A stretch of 64,000 bases of DNA from Aquanectria penicillioides (GCA_003415625.1 PYIU01000003.1:4588001-4652000), one strand, 5' to 3'. Shown: positions 1 to 13,388, counted from the first letter of the stretch. Made by a program: numbers and translations. Notes: a model not told the origin generated them from the letters alone.

Positions 1-264
1 TTGTAACGTGTAGAAGTGGTTCTGTGTTGAGTTGGGCAAGTTACTGCTTATTGAGCGTTTGGGCTGGCTTGAAGATTTAGCTGAGGTGGGCAGAACAGCT
101 GAATCGATCTGGTTCCCGAGAAGGAGAGGCGAGGTTGTGTGCTTGGTTAAGGAAGAGAGAAAGAAAGAAAGACGGCGGATTGAGGGAGGGAAGCGGCCTC
201 TTTATGCTCCCGGGTTGATGGCGATTTTGCACCCTGTGGTTTCGGGGCGTGCCCATCTCACTCG

Positions 265-304
265 CACATCCACCTTCACATCCACATCCACATCCACATC
301 CACT
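265..304. repeat. CACATC hexanucleotide microsatellite
   Basis: The hexamer CACATC/CATCCA is repeated imperfectly. A second short tract of the same motif lies at 7521-7558. Both are outside any supported gene. Confidence 0.8.
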
Positions 305-3300
305 TCCCACATGATACATGGCCACCCCCGGCGTCCCGGTGCCCGCCCGTAGTGCCGTGTCCCCGCAAAGTCTTGGGGGCCTAGGCCCGGGAGCCTATAG
401 GTACTGTGTACGGAGTAAGCCTATCTATCTCTGGGGGTCCATGCAAGACTGGGTCGCAGATTGACGACACGACACGTCTTGGGCAGCTCCGGACCCTTCG
501 AACAGGCACCCTCTGCGCACTGCCGTGGACGCTCAGCCGTCCCATCCATTCCAGTCGCCGCCAATGCTCGCGCCCGTGCCAGAAGACTCTCGAAGAGTGG
601 GTGGGTGGGTTGCATAGACAAACAAGTCATTCAGTCATTCAGTCATCCTGATTAGCAAGCGAGGGAGGCGGCACATGCTTGGCTGGCGGCCACCAGCGAC
701 CGCAAAAATCAAGCTTGCGACACGCCTCGTCGCTTGACATTCGACGCTCGACGCTCGACGCTCGTGTCATCGCGGCCAGCGCCGCCCACCTCCGCCGCCG
801 GGCTCCCAAACAGAGCGCGCCAGCTTGCCTGTTCTGTCTCGGCCTTCTCAGGCCTGTCTCGCACATCTGGTTGTTTGGCGGCACCGGGTGGGAACCCGGT
901 CGCCTTGGAGCAAGCGCCAATTGGCCCCGATATTGGCCACCAAAAAAAAAAAGCAGCCGTACGCGCACAGCAGGTCGACTTTGTTCGGGCCTTGGCCCAG
1001 AGGCGGTCCCCATTCGCTCGTCCTTCAGATTTGCGCAGGTCGCCGTGGCCTTCCTTGACCTTCCCTTGGCCGCGCACGTGGGGGTCTTGGAGTGCGAGCG
1101 GCCCGGACCTGCACCTTGCGAGCTGCCAGATGCGACGTGACAAACACCACTCATAACCGTGGTTTGCCATGACTGCCGTCGGCTTCCAGATCCAGGGGCA
1201 CACACGGGACCTGCTGACACCCGTCCATTGAGCTCCACTTGAGGCTCAATCATGGTAGCATTGGCAAGACTCGGAGCCAAGGCCCAAAGGCAACGGTCGC
1301 CGCCGACCTAATTGGGTCATTTGACAAGGGAATATCTCGGAAGCGGAGGAGAAGCTTTGGTCTGGGCGTCTTGCAGATTGCGGGGAACCCGCCACCACTC
1401 ACCCTTCGCTCCCGTCCGCCGGTCACTTTGGAGACGGGCTAGGGAACAACGCTTGCAACACAGTCCGCCGCGGTCCTCTCTGTCTGCTCAAACTCCAGCC
1501 AGCCAGTCCAGCCCAGCCAGCAAGCCAGCAAGCCAGCAAGCCAGCAAGCAAGCCATCTTGCTTCATGCATCATGTGCTGCCCAGGGTTACCATTCCCCCG
1601 CCATTGCCACGAGGCCATGCCGCTTGACAGCGCCTTAGACACCGAGGCTAGCCGGGGGATGCCTATTATGTGCTGGGCCGCTTATGTATGGCCCCCTGTC
1701 AGCCAAAATTCTGCTGCCGGCCACCGGCTTTTGTGTGACCGGATTATATCCCGGTGGATGTTGTCTTGCAGTCTCTCGACTTTTTTCATGCCGAGCACCA
1801 GCGGGTATGAAAGGAATCCAGAATCTTGGCAATCTCATGGGAAGCGCAGAGTATGTCACATTGTGGCAAAAACCATGAGAAAAAAAGAAACTCCTCGTGT
1901 CACGGCTAGCATCGTAGCATCTTAAATCATTCAAGTTTTCATCCCCGCTCCTGGAACCCACCCTCCCTATGTAAGAGGACGCGGCGCTCAAGCCATCGGG
2001 GACCTCCATCTGGCCGAGACCGTGACAGACGGGACGAATCTGCAGGTAACAGGGGTTGGGTAAACACTTGGCAATCTTGCATTGTTGGTCGACTATTCGC
2101 TTGGGGGCGGAATCCTTAGGAGGGCTGCGTCTGCATCCCGCTCTTCCTTTGTCTTCCGATGACCCGCTTGTACTACCATAGGTCGCAATCAATATGCGGC
2201 GCTGATAGCCAATTCGGCCCCCTAACATGTGATCAATTGTTGACCGAGCCTAGACCGAGGGCTCACCGAGAGACTCTGCTGGAAGAAGGCTGAGGGACAG
2301 AATCTCACCGATATCTTTTATCTCTCGGCCGAGTTGCCCACATTGGGCACGGAATTGAAGCTATTCGGGCCCGAAAGAATGAATATACATTTCTCGTGCT
2401 TGGTCTTGATCTCGCTGTGAAGACGCCATCTCCCCATCTCCGGGCTCCGCCCTGAGCCTTGCGTCAATTGTTAGCCAGGATATGGACTTATGCCGCCAAG
2501 ATCAAAGAAGCGGAATATCTGGCTCGGAATTCCTGTGCGGGACTTTCCCGGCTCGATTGCCCACATTCATCCGTCTTATTCTGCCACCAAAGACGAGGCA
2601 AGCACCAATATGGAGCATCTTTCGTCACACTTTTCACCAACACGGGGTCTTTTTCGGGTAGTTGGTTACTAGTTTTTGGGGAGTTGAACCATATGCAGCT
2701 TGCATAAGAGGGCCGTGTCCTATACCTCATCGACGGAGTAGGATCTTTTGCGCGATTCTCGAGACCGATAGCAGGGGATATGCAGGGAGCCTGATGCCCG
2801 GCCTGAAAACCCGCGTCTCTCCTCCCTGGCTCTTGTAAACCTCTGTTGGTGACTAAATTGACGAGGTGCAGACGATAATAATCACCCACACCGTAACTCT
2901 TGCGGGACCTCGAAACTCGCCTAGGTGGTTCTTCAACCCTTCTCGCCTCACTGTTCTGAACAGCATGGCCCACCCACTCCTGCACCTCACACTATGGCAC
3001 GTTTTATCCATAGTTTTGCCAATATAATGCATCATCACAGTGGCTGACAGTCTTTCGGACCGAACGGCCCATTTTCTTCAACATGAAAAGTTGGGGGTTC
3101 ATAATCAATGGATGGTGCATACATCTCCGCGTCTACGACTGACGTTAGTACTAGGCTCATGGAACCGCTTTTGGACAGTAAGCCTCCAAGCCTTGCTTGG
3201 GATAGTGGGGTCAAGCGACTGGTCGCTGCAAGGGCGGCGCTTAGGAGCCCCACTGATTGGTCCGCCAGCGCATGCGTCTACTATCACATCCACCAGTCTA

Positions 3301-5896
3301 CACGGCGGTAAACGTCGTGTAAGTGAGGGAGATATAGACGACTTGCGCTCAAAGGCGCAGCAGATGCGATCTGAACCAGAAATCCGCGCTCTCAATCGCA
3401 CCGGATGCCACTAGACAGGGTATTAGAACTGCCAACTGCCTTTCTTGATCTCATCTGCATGAACTAGCGAACAAGGAATGGTCTTCACCGAGTTATCCTC
3501 GAGCATCTTCCAGGGCACTAATCTCTGAGACTTTGACAGATGATCTTACCTTTCTGGGATTAAAAGCTTTCTCCAGATACAACTCCCCCGCCCATTGGGA
3601 TGGTCAAATCATACCATCGTAATTGTCAAGTGTCACCGATGGAGTGTGATTGGAGGCCAGCAGGAAGAATCCCAACGCGAGGTCCTCCAAAAACTGCCCA
3701 TGTCAGGAGAGGGTGGGAAGAGAACAGGAAGAAGAAGAGAGGAAAAAAGGAAACATTAAAAATGAAAATGAAACAGTAGCCTTTCTACGGAACCAGGAAG
3801 ATGTATCCCGATACTTCTTAGAAGACGCTAGTGGTGGAGAATTGTGCTGGCTCACGGCGAACTAGTGCAGGGCTCAAAAGACAGTGCTTGTTGGTGCCAA
3901 CTGCAGTAGATCGTCAGCAGTTGAGGGGAAGGTAAGGAAGGTCTGCCACTTCAGCTTCCTGTCTTGCAAAAATTTCTGCAATCCGACAAAGGGGGACTAG
4001 AGGGTACGACAGATACCCAGCCAGGACTACCCATGCATACAACTTGTTGGTTCTCACATAATATGGCCGCGAGGGGCGTCATTGAGTTATCCCAGACGGG
4101 ATTACACTTCGTATTGCTCTCAGCCGTGATAGTTGGGGGCGGACGCGGCAGCAATCACTTGACATGCACGCTATGTGCCAGGGCTCTCGGATGGGTCTTC
4201 ACGAACCGGTGCATGATGCATGGCAGTGGTTTGATGCGGCCACAGAACCGGCCGCAGGGAAGTTTTGGTGAGTTGTGAGATACATTCCTCCGCAAGCCAG
4301 GGCTGGGATAATTACCTCGTCAGTGCCGGCCGCGGCGAGACTTGGGTCGCATGATGGCCGCGTGAGGCTTTCAACGGGAAGATCCCCAGGCTGCAGGTGA
4401 AGTGGCTACAATTATTAGACTTCTTTGGGTAATGGTCAATGGGGTGTCAGGGTTCTTCGCCAATCCATGTCCATGGTTGCTGCACACTTGTACATCTACT
4501 TCGGTCTCAAGCTCAATAGCTGCGGTGTCATGCACGACACTGGCTGAATATCTTTAGGGGCGTGGGTGTGTTGCAACTTGATCCAGATTCGGTGATGTCT
4601 GTAATGGTTGCGCAAGACCAGACAGCACACAAGCCAAGACCCGAAGAGAGTCTGCAACCAACCCAACATGGAACGGGGAAGCGGCGATGAGCCGCAGAAA
4701 CAGCGGCAGGGAGCAGCGGAGGTGGTGGAGTCGACGAAGAAGAAAAACTGAGGGGACCAACCGAGGCGGACGGCAGCATGTACGGGACGGGTTCCTGACA
4801 TACACCTACGGGAAGAGCTCTAAGATCAGGAGATGCATTAGTTGTTGGTTGATCCAACAACCGTTGGGTGAGACCTCGAAGAGTGCTGTGATGACCGTGC
4901 CATGGCGTTTCAAGGCGAGGCGCGTCGCTTGAAGTGTGAAGAAGATGCAGAATCGTACAGCCGCGCGTGCAATCACTACAAGGTAGCAGACGCCCCACAG
5001 TGAGGCTCCCGTCGCGGTTAAACACTGTGTATGCCCTGCGGTGCGCCTTATCTCCACAGTGGCGACCGCACTGTTGGCCGTTCCTCGCGGCCAAGTCGGG
5101 TCCACTGAGTGGGCCGTGCCTGCCCGCCTCGAAGCTGCCCTGTCTATCGCCCACCTGCCTTTAACGGCAAGAAACTTGGAAGCAGCCATCTGCACTTCGT
5201 ACTTGACTCCATACCGTACTTGCCTTTTTTTTTCCTGTGACTTGTTGGAAGGCACCCGCACTTCTAGGCCTGTTGGCCTTCTGTCATCACAATCAGCGTG
5301 TGGAATGAAGCTCGAACATCGCCCCAAGGGCCAGCCCTAGGCTATGGTCTACGAGCTGCAAACTGCAAGCTACCAGTTCTGCCCATCAAACTATTACCCC
5401 TTGGCCACATCACAATGTGGATATTCACAGCCGGCGTCGGCGAGCAGTGAAGAGAAATCTGGATCACCTGCAAAGAAGTACTTGCTTTTTTTTTCTCGCA
5501 TGTAGCCCTCTTGTTCTCTCAGCTAGGCCAGCCCTTCCGAGCTTACCTCTCATGCGGCGTCCTGTCCGCAGATCCATCTAGTCTTGTCTAATGGACCTTG
5601 GAGCCAACTCGGCCCGGCAAGCCTGTCCATGGCTCACTGATCCATATTCGGGAGAAGGCATGCCGGAAAGCAGGTGTGATGAGGTTGGTTTGGTTGGCAT
5701 CGTAAAGGGCAGCACAGCATAGCACGGCATTTCACAGCAGGAAACGGCACGACATGCGATGCCATAGCCTGATCCAACTTCAGCCATGTGTGACACAAAT
5801 TGGACCACATTGCGTCAAACAACACAGAGACGGAATTGTGCAGCTTGCTGTTCCAAGTTAAAGACCATTCCCACCTGCAAGGTGGAGAGACAGCCG

Positions 5897-5929
5897 ACAC
5901 ACACACACACACATACACACACACACACG
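5897..5929. repeat. CA dinucleotide microsatellite
   Basis: About 16 CA units, interrupted once by a TA step. It lies in non-coding DNA. Confidence 0.9.
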
Positions 5930-7520
5930 CAATTTCTACCGCGGAGAAGGCAAGGCCCAACACCAACGATGCCGCCGGCAGCAGTTTCGCGGCTGCTGGG
6001 GCACTCGTCGCGGGGTGTGATGCACACACTGTCGCTCTCAGGCGCAGCAGACGACTCGCTTGCCCAGACCTAGACCCTAGCACACTGTTGGTTGTTTGGA
6101 GACGGAATTCACGGTGTGCTCTCGGCGCCGACACGCGCATAAGCTGGACCGTGTACCGACATGGATCCTACCACTTCAAGTGAGGCCCTGGTAACAGGAG
6201 CAACAAAAGGTAGCAAAGCCGGGTTCTCATCCGCGCTCATCAGCTAGGGAAAGGTCCGTTTCCTTACGCAGCGGGAATATCCCTACACACACCAAACAGG
6301 GTGAATATTGATTGGCCGGCAAAGATTGGTAAAAAGCCGTTGATAGTTAACCAGCACGGCGAGTTAGCTACCCAGTCGGTCAACCCCTTCCTTTTCCTGT
6401 TGTGTGTGGTGGCAACCGGTTCCTGATTAACTCATCGCCGCTAAGCGGCCTACACCTGGTGGCTATCCCACAAGGGGTTAACGGACTTCGTTCGCGGATC
6501 ATGTGCAACATCCGCAGTCTCCACAGGGCGTCTAACGCCTCTCGCGTCTTGATCGGTGAAGAACCAGGATGTCTGCAAGGCCTGGGAAGTGAGGTCGCGG
6601 AACCTCTCCCCGCCAACGAATCTGCCCATGGAACCCTTTACTCTCTTCAAGATGTGCCGAAGACCGAATCGGAATACAGCATTCAATGACCCGCATCAAT
6701 CCTTGAGGGAGAGCTGTGGCGTCATGACACATGTTGTACAACCGTATTTCATATGCATGCTGGCTTCATTTTTTCAGACGGTCAGGATAATGCGGATGGA
6801 ACGGTGGAAGAAGAGAACTGGAAACTGAGTTGCTCGTGTGGCAGAGAGAACGAATAGGGAGTGATCCGAGGTGGCTTTGATGAAATGCCGACTGTGTCAC
6901 TATCACCCACGCAACGGGCATCACAGTCGCCTGCTTGGCTATCTCGAGGACGGACTTCTACCGAGGGACTCAGATGGGGGGAAGAAGAGGTGTTGGGAGT
7001 CCGTGTCTTGTCATCAGGGCATAATCACAGCAAGTCCTGCAGCAGCCCTCTCGACGACGTTGCCACCATCTCAATTCGTCGAGGTGCGGCCGCGAGAGTA
7101 AATATTTCCCGTTCGAGAAGCTGGTGGAGGGTGATGAGGGAGGTGCGTGGTGCTAGATGAGCAGACAAGAATCCAATGGAGGAGATCAAGGGACACGGGG
7201 CGAGCCATGTCGTCCGCCCCGTGCCGCGCCTCCGATGCCACCTTGCCCAACGGCCGTCATCATTCATGATGATCGGGCGTTGCGAGCCCATGAGACACAC
7301 CCGTCATTCAGACCACCAGTAATCCCTGTGCCATGTGCGCCCCTCAAGCATCGCGGCAACACCACATTCACCATCGCTCAAGGCCCATAGACCGTCGTCC
7401 AAGGCCCGCACGGCGAGCTACTGTACAATCTTGAGACGCATGAGTGTGGCTCCCACCCATCCCCCTCCGATGCAAAAGAAATATGTCGATGCGCAGCGCG
7501 CCCCATCCCCCAAACCCCCA

Positions 7521-7558
7521 TCCGCATCCACATTCACATCCACATCCACGTCCACATC
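7521..7558. repeat. CACATC-type microsatellite, second tract
   Basis: The same CATCCA/CACATC hexamer as at 265-304, with single-base variants. It is non-coding. Confidence 0.75.
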
Positions 7559-8188
7559 GGTTCCCCTCCCCAAAAAAGGCCAAGCCAACCCAGCTAGTTG
7601 ACACCCGTCCACAGACGCACACCGCGTGGACTGCATGGTTGTCAGGCCCCGGTCCAGCCGCGCCTGCAGTTGGTCTCTCCCCACAAGACACCGACACTGA
7701 GTGTGGACTGATGTGTCTTGACGTAAAGCGGCCCCCCGGCGGCGTACTGCCAACATGATGTTGCGGCCTACCTGATCTGGAGCCTGGAGGCTATATCTCC
7801 TCTCGAAGCCTTCACTGCCCCTCGTCCCCCTCCCTCGTCCCCTTTTGCGGCCTTTGCGGGGACAGATGGCCGACAAAGAGGACGCGACTAACAACACACT
7901 CCAGCTTCCAACACACACGCCCCCCTCCCCTAACCAACCCTAACTAACTACCTAACTAACCAACCCTTCCTACGTACCTAACCAACCCAGCTCCTGGCCT
8001 CTCAACAACGGGAAGAGCAAGCAAACACAACCAACACTCCGAAATCCCTTGCTCTGCGGCCCTTTCGGGTGTTATTTCAACTTTCGCCTCGTGGGCTCTC
8101 CTAGGCACCTGTGCTCAAAGTGTCATGGAAGTCAAACATCCTCGTTCATTGACAACTGTTGCCACTCCCTCGGGCCTGTATCACCAAG

Positions 8189-8195
8189 TATATAA
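8189..8195 (+). promoter_or_regulatory. TATA box of the small Cys-rich gene
   Basis: TATATAAGG lies upstream of a long pyrimidine-rich stretch typical of fungal leaders. Transcription would start roughly at 8220-8230. The roughly 510 nt between there and the ATG at 8737 contain no ATG on the plus strand, so the ORF start would be the first AUG met by scanning ribosomes. Confidence 0.6.
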
Positions 8196-8736
8196 GGACC
8201 GAAAGCTTCTACCCTCTTGCCGACAACCACTACTCACTCACAGGAGCCTTCAACGCCTCGTACCAAGCACTGATACAGCTCCGTTTATCAACCTTTCTTG
8301 AACCCGCTCAAAAGCTTCTCTCTTGCTTACAACCATCCGGCTCTTCAAAGCCCTACCTGCCACCCTTGTCCGCCCTGATAATCTCTCCCGTCTCTGCTGG
8401 GTTTGAACCAACACACCGTGGCAAGCTTCTTCTTTCCACCCGAGACACCAGGGACCTTCCGTCGGGACGTGTGCCACCAAGCACATTGCACTTACACAAA
8501 CTCTTCGGCAGCCGGCTGGTAACGACCTGTCAAAGCTGAGACAACTACCGGGCTGTTCAACCTCGCGCGTTCCTCGCACTGCACACAGCCTTCTTCTTTT
8601 TTTTTTTTTCTATTTATCTGCTCCCCAGTCCGACCGAGCAGCCAGCTTGACTCCGCGCCGGCCACACACTCAGCACATCTCATCGATAATTAAAACTGTC
8701 TCAGTATCCTTCACCGAAGGGAAGTTTTCGCCCAAA

Positions 8737-8913
8737 ATGTGCTACTGGAAGACGACTCAGTACTGGTCTCACTGTGGCTGCACTGCGCAGTCCCTTGAGC
8801 CCAAGCCCGGCACCAACTGCAGGTGCCAGGCCGTCATCATTGATCAGGGCGTCCAGAGGTGGGAGGGGTTCTGCCTGCGTCCTCAGTGTCCCAACCCTCC
8901 CCGGGCCTCGTAG
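8737..8913 (+). CDS. small cysteine-rich protein (58 aa), function unknown
   Basis: I do not recognise this protein. It is 58 residues long with 7 cysteines, including close pairs (HCGC and CRC), several tryptophans, and a proline-rich end. There is no signal peptide, so a zinc-binding or otherwise intracellular Cys-rich protein is more likely than a secreted one. The ATG has A at -3 (CCCAAAATG) and is the first ATG after the TATA box at 8189. Most codons end in G or C, as in the confident genes of this window, unlike the surrounding repeats. Two stops in tandem (TAG TAG) end the frame. An alternative model splices a GT near 8909 to an AG near 8987, which has an ACTAAC branch site 5' of it, and would replace the end with a short basic tail. 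The gene stands alone in 16 kb of otherwise gene-free DNA. Coding status is moderately supported; function is open. Confidence 0.55.
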   Translation: MCYWKTTQYWSHCGCTAQSLEPKPGTNCRCQAVIIDQGVQRWEGFCLRPQCPNPPRAS

Positions 8914-9659
8914 TAGGTCGGTCACCGTTTTTCTCAAAATCCCCTTTCAGTGAATGCACATGTAACTAACCCGTCCATCTGGGGCAGTGACCCTCAAAAT
9001 CCTCGGAGAAGAGGCCAAAAACTATAGAAACAGCCAGCCTCGCGGCAGGAACAGCGACCACATCGTTTGGTCCTTCACACGAGTTACAAAATGCCCCGGA
9101 CAGGGCAAATGGTCATTAGCTTTGGGCCTCGCATTCGACCTTGAACCTTTTGTTTCAATCAGTTCGTATCCGCCACTGGTTTGATCCCTAGATGAACCGT
9201 TGTCTCCAGGGCGGTGTCGGCCTTTTTCGTCACACCTCTGAAGCAGCGACTCGCAAGAGAGGACAATATTTCTGTCTTTTTTTTTTCTTTTCTTTGGAGC
9301 CGCACCAATTTCCGTCCACCCAATTATTTCTATCCTTTTTTCCTTTTAACTTTTTTCTTTCCCTTCTTTCTCTCGTTTGTGTCAGTTCGTTGCCTGGTTA
9401 TCGTTTGGAGATGGATGCCACGGGCTCGGATTGGACGGAATTGGTTACGATGACTGGTGTGCGCAGGGGGGAAGCCACGGGGAGCAGGGGAGAGGGGATC
9501 GAGGAATGGAGAGGAGCAGGAGGAGGAGCAGGATCAAGTGGGGACAGACGACGTGTGTGGATGAAGAATGAAGGGGCATGGGCGTTCGGGAGCAGGGCTT
9601 CCGAGCCTTGTGTGAGCTCTTCGGAAATAAATGGATGCTTGGTGGTTTCCTGGAGGGTC

Positions 9660-9727
9660 AGTCTTTTTTGGCCCTCCTATCTTTTTTTCCTTTTTTCTTT
9701 TTTCTCCCTCTCTTTTTCCTTCTTCTG

Positions 9728-9758
<31 letters not shown>

Positions 9759-9790
9759 TTTGTCTCATGTCTCTTATCCCTCATCTTAGC
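9660..9790. repeat. pyrimidine (T-rich) tract
   Basis: Nearly pure T/C sequence on the plus strand. It creates long open frames made only of Phe, Leu and Ser, which are artefacts. Confidence 0.7.
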
Positions 9791-10904
9791 TTTCAAATGA
9801 ACGACTCGAGTTATTTCACCATTTTTGGGGTAACCTTTGACGGTTGCTAGTTCTTGCAGTGAAGTTGCTTTAGCCCTGTAATGGTGGCCCCCACAGCGTG
9901 GCCAATCTGCGACCCGCCCCATGCCTCCGCCCATTTGCCCACGCCACGGCCACGGCCACGGCCATGGCCCATGATCACGACCAACACGACCAACAAAAGG
10001 GATGACGGCAGCCCAAAGATCCGACGTTCCAGAAAATTTTCACAGCCCCTTCCCACACAGGCGCACGCACGCATACGTATACGGGTGCAGAAAGAAGAAG
10101 CCCTATTCCTTCGTGAGGAAATCTGCCTTGCAGGCTTAGGGATTGATTGAGGACGGGTTGAAACTCTGTGGGGAGGAGGGTGTACAAAGAAAAAAGATGA
10201 TCTGCCTGCCGAAACACAGACAGCCGCTCGGCAGATGAGATTGGCGCGTGGGGACGGCGGGCCATGTGGCGGTTGGTATATCAAAGAATATCGAACCGGT
10301 TCAAAGGACGAAAAAGGAAACCAAGTCAGGACGAGGCGAGAGCCACGGGCACGGACACGGACAAGGACATGGAAACGGCCAAAGTTATGAGAACGACACA
10401 TTGTCATCAAGCAAGCACCGAATGAGTTCTACCGAACAAGGACAGGTAGGTGATGGCAATGATGGGATTTTGGCATTTACCCGGCCAGCCCAGCGGTGGC
10501 GCATGGCTACGGTTAGGCTGTGGATGTGTGGTGGATATGGATAGGGATGGGGATAGGGGACGGCACTGCTTCAGCTCCACTGAGCTGTCGACGCCGGCCA
10601 AGGCTCGGCGGCAGATTGTCTTGAAGAACAGGTATCTTGGAGCAGAGGCGGCCCTGTTCGGGGGGCTCATCTGGTGTCTTTGGACCAGGGCTTCAGGGCT
10701 CCATCGGCGAGCTAAAGAAGCAAGCTTTCGGAGGTAGGCGGATAAGCAGCAGCCAGCCAGCTAGCGACCTACCTAAGGTAGTACATGTAGGTCGGTTGAC
10801 AATCTACCGCAAGGTACTACTAAAGCCAACAAGGCCAACAAGGCCAACGGGGCGAGGGGAGGGGAGGGGGGAGAGAGAGAGCAAGAAGCAGGGACCCACG
10901 GCCC

Positions 10905-10995
10905 GGGGAAAGAAGGAAAGAGAGAGGGGGGGAAGAGAGGGAAGAGAGGGAAGAGAGGGAAGAGAAAGAGAGAGAGAAAGAAAGAAAGAGAGAGG
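10905..10995. repeat. uninterrupted 91-nt polypurine tract
   Basis: Only A and G occur on the plus strand. It includes four direct copies of a GGGAAGAGA-type unit followed by GA/GAAA steps. Such tracts can form intramolecular triplex (H-DNA). Confidence 0.85.
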
Positions 10996-12142
10996 TAGAC
11001 AGCGGTGGAGAGAGAAAGAGCGAGCGAGTGAGCACGGGATGGAAACAGGCCAGGAGAAAGACAGAGAAAGAAAGAGACGGCACGAGGTGAGTCGAGGCGA
11101 GACTAACAGAGAGACGGGCCAGTGAGAGCGTTGTTGCACAAGGTTGGTTGGCGCACACGCTTTCTCTCTCGCTCTCCCTCTCCCTTTCACTCGCAAGCAC
11201 ACACGTACACACGCGCACTCAACCTTCTCACACGCACTCAACCTTCTCACACGCACTCATGCAGCACGGCGTAGGCGTAGCGTAGCAAAGGACAAAAGCA
11301 AAGGCGGGCGCGCGCTGGCAGCGCACAGCACACGGCGCACACGGCGCACGGCGAAGCGGGAAGCAAAACGGTCAAACCACCACAGTGCATACATGTACAG
11401 TCGTGCGTGCGTGGCCCTTGGTCGTCTCTGTTTGGCTCCTCTTCGGCCGCCTGGGCCCAGGTTAAGCGCCGGCACCCGCATGGCGGCGCGCCTTTTCTGG
11501 CCTCTGGCCCCCCTCCCCTGTCGCCTCTTGCGGACCCCCCTGTCGCCTTGCTCTCCTCAACCCTTGTTCCTTTGTTTTTTGTGCCCCCCTTCCCCCTGCA
11601 GGCTTCTTGGGCCCCTGTCAGGCGTCGACGATCCCCTTGGCCCCCAACGCAGCTTGGCAGCTCACTCACTAACTGCTTTTTGCCTTTGCAGACGAGCAGC
11701 ACCACCGCCCACCACCACCAGCGGGAAGACGGAGAGAGGCACACACACCTAAATGCCAAAAGGGAACAAAGGCACAGGAAAAAGAAAGGAAAAGCAGCAA
11801 CAGCCAGGGAAACGAGATCCAAGAAGCGGGTCGGGCTTGGCTGTTGACGATATTTGCTTTTCCCATCTTCGTCTACACTCACCATCACACAGCCTTCCGC
11901 ACTCGCTTTTCTTTTCTTTTCTTTTTTTTCTTTTTTTTTTCTTCTTGTCTCTCTTCACCTGCGTCTCTTCTTCGTCTTTCTCTTCTTCCTCTTTCGCTTC
12001 ACTTCTTCCCTTCCCTTCCCTTCCTTTCCCCTTCTCGCTGGAAAAAAAGGAAAAAAAAAGCCTCTTTGTTTCTCTTTCCCTTTCTCTCCTCCCCCACCGC
12101 ACACACCCAAGCACATGCACATGTACATACATGCCTCCATGC

Positions 12143-12222
12143 CTACATACATACATACACACATACATACATACACTCACGCAAATACCCCCCTCCATTC
12201 ATCCATCCATCCATCCATCTAT
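12143..12222. repeat. CATA and CATC tetranucleotide microsatellites
   Basis: A CATA/CACA tract (12143-12175) is followed by a CCAT tract (12194-12222). Confidence 0.85.
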
Positions 12223-13388
12223 CCCTGTCTCTCGCGTAAGTAGGGAGCACTTGCAACAAAGAAAAAGGAAGAGAAAGCACGCTTGGAAAGGGCTTCGTTC
12301 GTAGAACGACGTTGACGTCGTTGGGGCTAGGATCCTACTCTTTTGGGTGACTCTGCCTTTGTCTTCCGACTCTTTTTTTTTTCTCCGCATCGAGCCCTTT
12401 TTTTTTTTTTTAATTACGCCACGCAGGTTTCCACGCATCCATGTCATATCATGTGATGAAAGGAATCCGGGTTGGCCGGTCCGCAAATGGGTTGGGGGGA
12501 GGGAGCGGGTTGGTTCAGGACAAGGGTGGGTGGGCGGTTGTTATGTCTCTCATCGGTCGTTTACGTCTGGCCCGCCGGCCAACTCACATCGTCCCAGCTA
12601 CATGCGTTGTTGGGGGTGGGTGGAGAGAAAGAGATGGGGAGAGGGGCGGTGGAGAGTGTGACAAAACCAACTACTATCCATCCGACGGCGACTCATCCGG
12701 CCCTACGTCTATCCAAGGGGGAAACAAGAAGGAAAGAAAACAACTAAGAAAATCCGATACAACCAACTCGTCGTCTTTTTTTAGCTTGCTCTTTACTGAA
12801 ACTTGCCAGCTGACTGGTGTCCAAGGCACGTGTTGTGAGGACATGGAGGCGCAGCTGGCAACCAACCAACAAGCTGGGCTACGTGGTGCCCTATATTATT
12901 TTATTTTATTTTATTTTCGCTGTGTGTCCCGGATTAGCAGCACAAGCTGGTCCACGTCCCAGATAGTAAGTCGGCAGCCGCCCCCAAATAGGCTGGCACA
13001 TAAGTCGTTCCTGAGGGTCGGTTTATTCCTGGGCTGTGAGTGGCTGCGCGCGAGTTGCTTGTGACTCCCCCGCCAGCCTTTGCAACCAACAGGACGGGAG
13101 AGAATGGCTCTGTGTTCGGAAACATAACAGTGCATAGGGCTAGGCAACCAGCTCCATAACTGCGTCATGGCCTCTTTTCTCTTCGTATTCATCGCGGCTC
13201 ACTTGCTCCTTTGTTTCGATTTCCGGGCTCTGCGCCATTTCATCCTTCGCGTGCGTCGCAGCACAGCTCAGCACGGCTCGGCAAGGGCTCAGCTCAACTC
13301 AGCTGAAAGACGCAGGAGGAGGGTATGCGATGGCGTCGAATGGCACAGCGCGGAGCGACACGGCACAACGCGGTCACGAGTCACTAGT

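Larger units (their letters stand above)
1..8188. other. gene-poor intergenic region with simple repeats
   Basis: I find no ORF here with convincing coding character. The open frames in both strands are low-complexity, overlap in several frames and have no recognisable domain. The stretch holds microsatellites (CACATC type at 265-304 and 7521-7558, a CA tract at 5897-5929) and, at 7925-7995, a degenerate series of CTAAC/CCTAAC units. It presumably contains distal promoter sequence for the small gene at 8737. Confidence 0.6.

Noticed and set aside
639..1280. Overlapping frames of 140-213 codons in the first 1.3 kb, both strands
   Set aside because: Low-complexity Arg/Pro/Ala sequences open in several frames at once, with no recognisable features. 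Several rely on non-ATG starts.
9192..9800. 202-codon plus-strand frame
   Set aside because: Both ends are Phe/Leu/Ser runs from polypyrimidine tracts, and the middle lacks conserved character.
11144..12304. Several 130-210-codon frames on both strands
   Set aside because: These are products of purine/pyrimidine and CATA/CCAT repeats, mutually overlapping, without domains.
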